Both the position numbers and the translations under genes were made by a program. The notes under the pieces are model-generated. The model was not told the origin of the DNA and did not search any database. It worked only from the letters and a program-made list of their open reading frames with translations. Positions 44,445 through 51,614 of a stretch of 64,000 nt of DNA are shown here, piece after piece; within the stretch, counting starts at the first letter, position 1, and every line of letters begins with the position of its first letter. This DNA comes from WTGA01 sp965231865 (GTDB lineage Bacteria; Pseudomonadota; Gammaproteobacteria; Arenicellales; Poriferihabitantaceae): positions 1,488,001 through 1,552,000 of the forward strand of contig CBDDOJ010000002.1 in the NCBI GenBank assembly GCA_965231865.1, read 5' to 3'.

Positions 44445-46043
44445 TCATGCAAACCACCAGCGGGCGGCACTGCGTCCTCCATCGAGTTCCCAGTTGCCCG
44501 CGATTTTGTCCGGCTTGCCCATGGCGGTGGAGGCTGCATCGACGTTGTTGGCGAAGCAGGGAACGACCACCCCGCCTTCATTGCTGACGATGGTCTGCAT
44601 TTCGACGTAGATATCATTGCGCTTGGCATCATCCAGTTCAGCACGTCCTGCAATCAGCAGCTCTTCAAAGCGGGCGTGGTTCCAGAAGGTGTCGGTCCAG
44701 TTTCCGCCGGCCTGGTAGCCAATCGTGAACATCCAGTCTGCAGTCGGCCGTCCACCCCAGTAACAGGCGCTCCACGGAACCTGCATCCACACATTGTCCC
44801 AGTACCCATCCGGGGAAACGCGTTTGACGGTCAGATTGATGCCTGCGGGCTTGAGTTGCTCCGCATACAGTTCCGTCGCATCGACCGCTCCCCCAAACGC
44901 AGCATCCGACGCCGATATTTCAAGGTCCAGGGACTCCATACCAGCCTGTTTCAGGTGCCACTTTGCCTTTTCAATATCGTATTCGCGCTGTGGCAGGTCC
45001 TTGGCATGGTAATTCTGGCTGGCCGAAATCGGATGGTCGTTGCCCACGGAACCATAACCGCGCAGAACGGTATTCACGAAGCCCTGCCGGTCAATCCCGT
45101 ATTTCAGCGCCATCCGTACATCGTTGCTGTCAAACGGTGTCGCACGCATATCCATGGGATACGTGAAGTGCTTGGTGCCGGGTACCTGGAGTACATCCAC
45201 ATCCGGCTTGTTCTCCAGCAGACCCGCGGTTTTCAGGTCACAGCGGGCGATGGCATCCACCTGGCCGGTCACCATGGCATTCATCCGTGCCGCGGTATCG
45301 TTGATCGCGGTGATATGCACTTCGTCAAAGTTGCCTTCGCCTTCCTTGAAGTAGTTTTCATTGCGCACCATGGTTGCCCGGACCCCCGGCTCGAACTCAA
45401 CCACCTTGTACGGGCCGGTGCCATGACCGGACATCCAGTCCACCTTTCCGGTATCGTCAACCGGGCCCATCAGGACGTGATAGTCGCTGAGCAGATAGGG
45501 AAAATCCGCGTTTCCGCTTTCCAGGGTAAACACCACGGTGTCCCCGTCTTTGGTGATTTCTCCCATGGATTCCGCCACGGATTTCGCTGCAGAGGTGGAA
45601 TCCGGTCCCCGGTGGTGCTCAATGGACGCGATGACATCGTCCGGGGTCAGGTCCTTGCCGTCGTGAAAGGTCACCCCGGGTTTCAGCTTGACCCGCCAGA
45701 CCGATGCATCGGCCGTCGGTTCGAGAGATTCCGCAAGTTCGGGAACCGCCTGTCCGTTGGCATTGACTTCCACCAGCGCGTTACGAACACACCCCTGGTT
45801 CATGTTGATCATGAACACATCGCCATTGTTCTGGGGGTCCAGGGCATCCCCGGTGTTGGCGCCGCCCAGGCCCATCCGGTATACCCCTCCCATTTTGGGG
45901 GCAGCTTTGGCGGCTTCACTGTACAGTGCGGGAGCGATTGCGCCCACGCCCAGTGCCATGGCGCCCTGCATGAAGCGTCGCCGGCTCATTTGGTTTTCGG
46001 AAACCTTTTTTTGAAGTTTCTTGATTTCGGTCTCTAGTGTCAT
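44445..46043 (-). CDS. SBP_bac_5 ABC substrate-binding protein (second importer)
   Basis: A 532-residue family 5 binding protein starting MTLETEIKKLQKKVSENQMS, with AGAGGAAAAC upstream. It has a twin-arginine motif unusually far in, SRRRFMQGAMALGVGAIAPA (about residues 19-38), after a charged coiled segment. The mature part shows LKPGVTFHDGKDLTPDDVIA and GTGPYKVVEFEPG, the core motifs of the Dpp/Opp family. The long leader before the twin-arginine pair recurs in similar proteins annotated as Tat-exported opine or peptide binders. It is first in the operon SBP-B-C-DF. Substrate unknown; proximity to BKACE 1 suggests an amino-acid-derived compound. Confidence 0.88.
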   Translation of the reverse strand: MTLETEIKKLQKKVSENQMSRRRFMQGAMALGVGAIAPALYSEAAKAAPKMGGVYRMGLGGANTGDALDPQNNGDVFMINMNQGCVRNALVEVNANGQAVPELAESLEPTADASVWRVKLKPGVTFHDGKDLTPDDVIASIEHHRGPDSTSAAKSVAESMGEITKDGDTVVFTLESGNADFPYLLSDYHVLMGPVDDTGKVDWMSGHGTGPYKVVEFEPGVRATMVRNENYFKEGEGNFDEVHITAINDTAARMNAMVTGQVDAIARCDLKTAGLLENKPDVDVLQVPGTKHFTYPMDMRATPFDSNDVRMALKYGIDRQGFVNTVLRGYGSVGNDHPISASQNYHAKDLPQREYDIEKAKWHLKQAGMESLDLEISASDAAFGGAVDATELYAEQLKPAGINLTVKRVSPDGYWDNVWMQVPWSACYWGGRPTADWMFTIGYQAGGNWTDTFWNHARFEELLIAGRAELDDAKRNDIYVEMQTIVSNEGGVVVPCFANNVDAASTAMGKPDKIAGNWELDGGRSAARWWFA

Positions 46044-46188
46044 CGGTTTGTTTTCCTCTGGATATGAAGATGAAAGATGTTTGTTTGGAGTGATCATCTG
46101 GCTGTGATTAGCATAGCAGACTTGGTTTTTAATATTCACCCGTAAATATACACCCGCTAATCATTAATGAATCATGTACCAATGTCAA
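46044..46188. other. Leader region of the second importer operon
   Basis: AT-rich 145 bp upstream of the binding-protein gene, where its promoter should lie. No specific elements are recognisable, and the adjacent small frame on the plus strand is listed separately. Confidence 0.35.
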
Positions 46189-46347
46189 ATGGCATACGGG
46201 AAAAGGATTGCTCCGAGTTGGAAGCGGTTTATGAGATCGCCCGGCGCGTTGAAACAGCAGGAATGGCTAGAAAAGCTCGGTTTGGCGCGTGATCGGCGGC
46301 GCGAATACGCCAATAATGATGAAGGGATTTTGTTGGGTATGTCTTGA
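46189..46347 (+). CDS. Possible 52-residue small protein or gene fragment
   Basis: ATG GCA TAC GGG opens a frame of 52 codons ending at TGA 46345-46347. It encodes a basic N-terminal half (MAYGKRIAPSWKRFMRSPGA) and a charged, plausibly helical second half (QEWLEKLGLARDRRREY, ending in NNDEGILLGMS). Composition looks protein-like, but there is no ribosome binding site and no family match I can recall. A second overlapping frame (46167-46292, 41 codons) competes. It could be the tail of a lost gene. Confidence 0.25.
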   Translation: MAYGKRIAPSWKRFMRSPGALKQQEWLEKLGLARDRRREYANNDEGILLGMS

Positions 46348-46397
46348 CTGTGATCAGTATGCGTTCTTTTTTCATCGACGTCCCGTGATCGGTTTAT

Positions 46398-47285
46398 TTA
46401 GAGGTGAACGATTTCGAACTGGCGGTGTGCCACTTCTGCGACGGCTTCCGCAACTTTGTGACGATGACACGTCGTATGGCATTTTTCAAAGCAGGTAATG
46501 GCAATGCGGCTAGAATCCAGATAAAAATCGTAAAGCCGGGCAATCGATTCCCGTTCATCGGGAATCACCGTTTTCTCGTAATCCGAAAAAAGATATTTGT
46601 AGTCCTTGGAGGATTTCAAGGATTTTCGTTTATCGGAAACAATCCCGAGTTCCGGTAAATGCTCATAACCGATATTGAAGTTATTCGATAGCTCAGAAAG
46701 CTTGGTCCTGGAGAAACCGTATTTGCGGCTCAAGGGTGTTTTTCTTACATCAACGAGAAGTCGAATATCGTTCTCGATCAATTTATTGAGGTATTGCTCT
46801 ATGGCAAGCCCTTCGTACCCAATAGTGGCGAACAATTTACCTTTCTTGGGAGCTTTAAGTTTTTGTACGGCAGCATATTCTTCCGCCGTCAATATTTTAT
46901 TGGCAACCAGGCTGTTGATCGAGTAATACGGGTAGTTTCGATAGACATGCTGCAATAGTTTCCTGCCCTTGAGAAATCCGTACTTATCGCGAAATGACCG
47001 GATTTTCCTGGTGTCGGCCTTTTTGAGTTTTGTCGTGTGATTTTTAAACGAACCGGACAGTTTCCAATCATCGGCATCTTCCAGAAAACCTGAAGCAACC
47101 AATTTGGCTTTGTCAGCACAGGATTGAAAAGAAAAACCCCCGTATTTATATGGCACGAACGTGTAGCTGCGGTCTTTCTCGCAAAGCTGGGAGTACAGAA
47201 AAAGATATTTCTGAAAATCGGTGCTGGCCAGTTTACCGCCAAACGATTCAAGCAAGGCGAGCAGCACTTTCTGTCGATAATACAT
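46398..47285 (-). CDS. DUF488-domain protein with N-terminal HTH-like region
   Basis: A 295-residue protein. The C-terminal half is DUF488: LFATIGYEGLAIEQYLNKLI, DVRKTPLSRKYGFSRTKLSE, YEHLPELGIVSDKR and the late CFEKCHTTCHRHKVAEAVAE with paired Cys and His that may bind metal. The N-terminal half (MYYRQKVLLALLESFGGKLA, TDFQKYLFLYSQ, VPYKYGGFSFQS) recalls the DUF4065/Panacea-like fold of antitoxins and phage-linked proteins, which is inference. The gene is more AT-rich than its neighbours and stands alone between unrelated operons, as expected for an accessory gene. DUF488 function is unknown; some members are linked to DNA defence or repair islands. Confidence 0.75.
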   Translation of the reverse strand: MYYRQKVLLALLESFGGKLASTDFQKYLFLYSQLCEKDRSYTFVPYKYGGFSFQSCADKAKLVASGFLEDADDWKLSGSFKNHTTKLKKADTRKIRSFRDKYGFLKGRKLLQHVYRNYPYYSINSLVANKILTAEEYAAVQKLKAPKKGKLFATIGYEGLAIEQYLNKLIENDIRLLVDVRKTPLSRKYGFSRTKLSELSNNFNIGYEHLPELGIVSDKRKSLKSSKDYKYLFSDYEKTVIPDERESIARLYDFYLDSSRIAITCFEKCHTTCHRHKVAEAVAEVAHRQFEIVHL

Positions 47286-47585
47286 ATTTGTTTGAACTCT
47301 TCTCCAGTAGTGTCTAAGTGCCGATCACGCCGGTTTATTCGCTATCCCGCTCGGGTTAAACAAACCGGTATCCATCGCCCACTGGAAGTGTAGGCGACCA
47401 GGGAGGTTAAGTACGATTCTATTTGAAGAGCAGTGCGCCTGGAAACTTCGGTGAAAATTCAATACCAACTCAATGAACTGTCATGCTGCATTACATTGCA
47501 TCATTTTACATCAAAAAGCTGGATATCCCGGATTTTCAGATGAAGCAGACAGGGGATCAGGAATCCGAAGTGGTCCATCCTCCGG
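47286..47585. other. Intergenic stretch upstream of the DUF488 gene
   Basis: 300 bp without a credible gene. An imperfect hairpin (CGCCCAC-TGGAA-GTGTAGGCG, about 47370-47393) lies in it. The rest is AT-rich and contains no recognisable element. Confidence 0.35.
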
Positions 47586-48539
47586 TCACTCACCGGCCTT
47601 GCGCTCCTTGATTCTTGCGATCTCGACCAGTCCATTGTTGAGTTTTCGGCTCAATTCGGAAAAATCCGCCCCCTGGCACATTGCTTCACAGCCATCGACC
47701 ATGGCATCGCGGAGGGCGGGGGTCAGCTCCGGGGCAACCAGCCGGGTCCAGGGCAATTCAAGGGCCGGCCCGAACTGGTCCAGGCAATAGGCCATGCCGC
47801 CTTCGCCTCCTCCGATGTGGAATATTTCGCAGGGACCCATCAGGGCCCAGCGCGGCCCCGGTCCGTTGACCACGGCCTGATCGATTTGTTCGACGGTCGC
47901 TTCCCCATTGGCCACCATGTGCAGCGCTTCCCGCCAGATGGCTTCCTGTAACCGTGTCGCAATAAATCCGGGGATTTCCTTTTTCATCACCAGCGGAACC
48001 TTGCCGGCCGCTTTATAGAACTGTTCAGTCCAGGCCACCGCTTCAGGACTGGTTTGGTGGCCCCCGATCATTTCCACCAGCGGCAGCAGGTAGGGAGGGT
48101 TGAACGGATGGGCGACCACCGTGCGTTCGGGGGTGCTGCATTTCGCCTGTATATCCGACATGGAAAGTCCGGACGTGCTCGAGGCAATGACCGTGTACGG
48201 GGATCCACGATCTCTCCAAGCGTTTTGTACAGGTCCTGTTTGAGTGCGAGAACTTCCGGAATGCTTTCCTGGACGAACTCGGCGTCCTCCACCGCCTCTT
48301 CCAGGGAGGTGGTCCATCTGAAGTGGTCTCTGGAGGCCCCGTTTCCCAGGCCAATCCTGCAAAGGCTGTCCCAGGCCGTATCCAGCAATGTTGTCAGCGG
48401 TCCGATCTCCGAGGCATCATGCAGGTACGTGGTCACGTGATAGCCCCTGGGCCAGATAGTGGGCGGTCCAGCCGCCACCGATGGGGCCCGCACCAATGCA
48501 GGTGACTTTTTTGACTGCGGCCGGGTCATGATCAATCAT
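47586..48539 (-). pseudogene. L-carnitine/3-hydroxyacyl-CoA dehydrogenase-like gene with two frameshifts
   Basis: The gene starts at ATG 48539-48537 behind AGGAGG and reads MIDHDPAAVKKVTCIGAGPI, GGGWTAHYLAQG. Frame then changes at a four-base G run (minus strand; 48444-48447) into GYHVTTYLHDASEIGPLTTL through EFVQESIPEVLALKQDLYKT, and changes again near 48200-48215 into TVIASSTSGLSMSDIQAKCS. The last frame carries HPFNPPYLLPLVEMIGG and GGGEGGMAYCLDQFGPALEL. The protein parallels the dehydrogenase domain of the gene at 59832. The first shift equals one extra base, the second one missing (or two extra). Decay or sequencing error; a four-gene-like block of paralogues is discussed in the findings. 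Confidence 0.8.
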
Positions 48540-48556
48540 GGGTGCCTCCTTACTCG

Positions 48557-49370
48557 TTACTTGCCCTTGAAATCGGGTTTGCGTTTTTCCACAAAGGCCT
48601 TGACGCCTTCCCCGGCATCTCCGGAACGCAGCATGTCACGGTACATGGGTAAATCACCGGTCCTCATGGTATGAAACGAGTTGCGGACGCTTTCCCCGTC
48701 GGTGGCCCGCAACACTTCCTTGATGGACTGCAGGGCCAAGGGGAGCGACTTTCGCAAGCTGTTCCGCCCATTCCCGGGCGGAATCCATCAGCTGGCCGGC
48801 GGGGACCACCTTGTTGACCAGGCCATAGCCCGCCGCTTCCGATGCCGACATGCGCCGGCCCAGGTACAGCATTTCCAGCGCGATGTTGTAGGGCAGTCGC
48901 CGGGGCAGCCGCTGCATCGCACCGGCATCCGGGATGATGCCGAGGGGCAGTTCCGGCAGGGCAAATTCCACGTGTTCGGCGGCAATGATCAAATCGCAGG
49001 CCAGGGCGATTTCAAAACCTCCGCCAATGGTCAAGCCGTTGAGAGCGGCGATGACGGGCTTGTTCAGGTCCCAGATCTCGGTGATTCCCGCAAACCCTCC
49101 CAGGCTGGCATCTTCATCTTCCCACCAGTTGTCCAGGTTGATGTCACCGCCATCCAGGGCCTTCAAATCCCAGCCCGCAGAAAAGATCCGGTCCCCTGCG
49201 GCGGTAACAATGCATACCCTCAAATCCGGGTTGTCCCGAAAGTGGACAAACGCTTCGCCCATTTTCCGGCTGGTTGGAGTATCAATGGCATTGACCTTGG
49301 GGCGATTGATGGTGATTTCATAGATGGGTCCGTTTTCTATGGCAATGATGTCCTGGTTTTTACTGATCAT
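48557..49370 (-). pseudogene. Enoyl-CoA hydratase (CaiD-like) gene with one frameshift
   Basis: The frame starting MISKNQDIIAIENGPIYEIT encodes a crotonase: AGWDLKALDGGDINLDNWWE, ALNGLTIGGGFEIALACDLI and FALPELPLGIIPDAGAMQRL form the oxyanion hole and active site (Glu in PELPLGIIPDAG). After EQLAKVAPL the frame shifts at a four-base C run (minus strand; plus-strand GGGG at 48740-48743) and continues as ALQSIKEVLRATDGESVRNS to FVEKRKPDFKGK. One extra base explains it. Crotonobetainyl-CoA hydratase CaiD is the closest recalled relative (AIDTPTSRKMGEAFVHFRD). It lies 17 bp upstream of the broken dehydrogenase in the same direction. Confidence 0.8.
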
Positions 49371-49696
49371 AACGGTTTTCTGAAGGTTGGGTCTGAAATT
49401 CCTGGGATTGGGCGCAAATTCAACAGGGCTCATGACGAAACAGGGAGGCACCGTCATGGGCGGCCTGTATTTCCCCGAAAGTGTCATCCGGCATATGGGG
49501 CTTGTATACTGCAGTGGATAAAATCAGGCCCATATCTTCTTGACGGACCATCGTACCAACGCAATCGCCTCGTCCACGTTCAGTGGTCCGGGTCCCAGGG
49601 CTAAACCATTCAATGCAGCATGAATGTCCGCATTGTACGCTCCTGAATTGTAATCGGTTTAGTGGCCAATAACATCTATGGTCCGTCCCGTTTTAA
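49371..49696. other. Non-coding stretch upstream of the CaiD-like gene
   Basis: 326 bp before the MITE-like element. Promoters for the minus-strand pair should be here. No gene, repeat or structure is recognisable. Confidence 0.4.
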
Positions 49697-49801
49697 GTCT
49701 ATCCAAAAGTCGTAATAGTCAGGGCAGGGTCAGAATAACCGTTATTGATGGGGGTCATTTTACTCTATGAGGGCACTGACTATCACGAATTTTGGATAGA
49801 C
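49697..49801. mobile_element. MITE-like 105-bp element with 26-bp terminal inverted repeats
   Basis: The left arm (49697-49722) and the right arm (49776-49801, read on the opposite strand) match at 24 of 26 positions; both begin GTCTATCCAAAA and end with ATAGTCAG. The 53-bp centre contains no gene and includes AATAAC-C-GTTATT. Short non-coding elements with long terminal repeats of this kind are typical non-autonomous transposons. No clear target duplication is seen at the ends. It abuts the tyrosine-recombinase fossil at 49803. Confidence 0.75.
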
Positions 49802-49802
49802 C

Positions 49803-50010
49803 TGCGATATCCGGCGCACCCAGGATGGCCTGCATCTCGGTCTCATCGAGCCAGTCGATCAGGAGTTTGTCGACACGCTTCTGCACAATAGCCCGTACCT
49901 GCACGGCAGGGCCCAGACAGGTGGCACCCGGTATTTGAGATAACGGAAGAAGCCCTTGATGACGACAAGACGTTGATTGCGGGAGCCCACGTTGTTGTCG
50001 CCTTCATCGA
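49803..50010 (-). pseudogene. Remnant of a second tyrosine recombinase
   Basis: On the minus strand the frame reads NVGSRNQRLVVIKGFFRYLK, a one-base frame slip, then VQVRAIVQKRVDKLLIDWLD and ETEMQAILGAPD. This is the same N-domain/catalytic-domain junction of phage-integrase-type recombinases (RTRNxRLAAIRSFFRYL...KRxDKPLIxxLDxxEMxALLDAPD) that survives in the fragment at 3233. Ends are missing and the frame is broken. The match is stronger than for the first fragment. Confidence 0.7.
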
Positions 50011-50017
50011 TTCACTG

Positions 50018-50051
50018 GAGCAGGTTATTCTGTATTCGGAATAACCTGCTC
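50018..50051. repeat. Perfect 13-bp inverted repeat around copy 2 of the 22-bp element
   Basis: GAGCAGGTTATTC and GAATAACCTGCTC flank an 8-base loop (TGTATTCG). The central 22 bases (50023-50044) are identical to 31449-31470. No T-run follows. It lies 50 bp upstream of acyl-CoA dehydrogenase 1 and may be an operator, a hairpin or a mobile repeat. Confidence 0.8.
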
Positions 50052-50100
50052 AAGTACGGTATCATCGTCCTATGTCAACATTACCGGCTGGTGGCAACGC

Positions 50101-51261
50101 ATGGATTATCCCCTAACTGAAGAACAACGCATGCTGGTGGAAACCATCCGCGTTTTCCGCGAACAGGAACTGGCACCCCATGAAGCAGAAGTAGACCGGA
50201 CGGGGGAGGTACCCGACGAACTGGGGGCACAAATCAAGCGCAGGGCCATCGAAATGGGACTGTATGCGCCCAACCTTCCTGAATCCATCGGCGGCGGGGG
50301 CCTGGATTACAAATGTCTTGCCCTGTTCGAACGCGAACTCGGTAAAACCAGTTACGGCCTGCATGGATTCATCCACCGTCCATCGGAAATTCTCATGGGC
50401 TGCACCGGGGACCAGGTGGATGAATACCTGTTGCCCTGTGTTACGGGAGACAAGAAAGAGGTCTTTGCGCTGACCGAACCCGGTGCCGGTTCAGATATCA
50501 TGTCGATGCAGACCCGGGCAACCCGGGTCGGGGATGAATTTGTGATTAACGGCAGGAAGCATTTTATCAGCAGCCCGGTGACACCGGATTTCGCGATCCT
50601 GTTTGCGCAAACGGGCGTCGAGCAAACGCTGAAAGGAGAGCGCAAGCGGGTGACGGGTTTCCTCGTCGACGCGTGCACGCCCGGGTTTTCCATTGATCGG
50701 GGCCCCCGGTGTGCGGCCCAGAGGGCCTACCACACCTGGCAGTTGACGTTTGACAATTGCCGGGTGAGCGAAAGAAAAATCCTGGGGGAAGAACACGGGG
50801 GGTTTGAACTTGCCGATGAATGGTTGCGGATGGGCCGGGTCTGGGTGGCCGCCGCAGCCTGCGGAAAGATGGAGCGTTTGATCGATCTTGCGGCAACCTG
50901 GGCCGTGGAGCGCAGGCAGTTTGGCCAGTCCATTGGACGTTTCCAGGGAACCTCTTTCAAACTGGCCGACATGTCGGTGGACCTCAAGGCGGCTGACTTG
51001 CTGGTGATGGATGCCGCCGACAAGGCAGACCGGGGGTGCATGCGCAATGAAGACGCCGCCATCGCCAAGCTGTTTGCGTCCGAAGCGGTAGGCCGGGCGG
51101 CGGACAGCACGATCCAGATTTATGGCGGGATGGGATTGATGGAGGAGTTGCCCATCGAACGGCTCTGGCGGGATGCCCGGCTTGACCGGATCTGGGACGG
51201 CACCTCGGAAATACAGCGGCACATCATTTCCAGGACCCTGCTGCGGGAGTACGGGGGATAA
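50101..51261 (+). CDS. Acyl-CoA dehydrogenase (copy 1)
   Basis: A 386-residue FAD enzyme starting MDYPLTEEQRMLVETIRVFR. Signature 1 is ALTEPGAGSDIMSMQTRATR, signature 2 region is QIYGGMGLMEELPIERLWRD, and the FAD contact is RRQFGQSIGRFQG. The residue at the catalytic-base position of medium-chain enzymes is Asp366 (IWDGTSEIQ) and not the usual Glu, whereas the paralogue at 62125 has Glu. No alternative glutamate of the isovaleryl type is evident. It is next to the CaiD-like and carnitine-dehydrogenase-like genes and close to the betaine importer, so a carnitine-type acyl-CoA substrate is plausible. Confidence 0.9.
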   Translation: MDYPLTEEQRMLVETIRVFREQELAPHEAEVDRTGEVPDELGAQIKRRAIEMGLYAPNLPESIGGGGLDYKCLALFERELGKTSYGLHGFIHRPSEILMGCTGDQVDEYLLPCVTGDKKEVFALTEPGAGSDIMSMQTRATRVGDEFVINGRKHFISSPVTPDFAILFAQTGVEQTLKGERKRVTGFLVDACTPGFSIDRGPRCAAQRAYHTWQLTFDNCRVSERKILGEEHGGFELADEWLRMGRVWVAAAACGKMERLIDLAATWAVERRQFGQSIGRFQGTSFKLADMSVDLKAADLLVMDAADKADRGCMRNEDAAIAKLFASEAVGRAADSTIQIYGGMGLMEELPIERLWRDARLDRIWDGTSEIQRHIISRTLLREYGG

Positions 51262-51614
51262 CCCGGTGCTGGACCAGGCGGATTTTCCGGCTCCGCATAC
51301 GGGAGATGTCCTTATCAATGATGAATGCCCGCAATAAGCTTCCGGCACCGGTGTGCCAGGCAAGCCACCGCCAGCCTGACAGGAGAAATACACTTCCATG
51401 GCTGGGGGTTCGCCGGGCCGGGCCGGGCGAATCGGGAACGGTTCCTGATCGTTGAAGCGGGGGATTCCGGCCATTGGAGAACTGACCAGAAACTGGACGG
51501 ATTGAGTCGTGACCACTGCCGTGGAATGACCGGAAGAAGGCAATGTCTTGCCAAAGGGGCAGGGGATCAGTATATAGTGTACCTGCCATACATTGATTGG
51601 AGATTGGACCTGGA
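51262..51614. other. Intergenic stretch upstream of proW
   Basis: 353 bp without recognisable gene. It includes a GCCGG tandem triplication (about 51411-51427) and a TATA-like run (GTATATAGTG) near 51570. The proW promoter should be here. Confidence 0.4.

Noticed and set aside
44412..46037. A 541-codon plus-strand frame over the second binding-protein gene
   Set aside because: It is antisense to a complete SBP_bac_5 protein and has the composition of a shadow frame.
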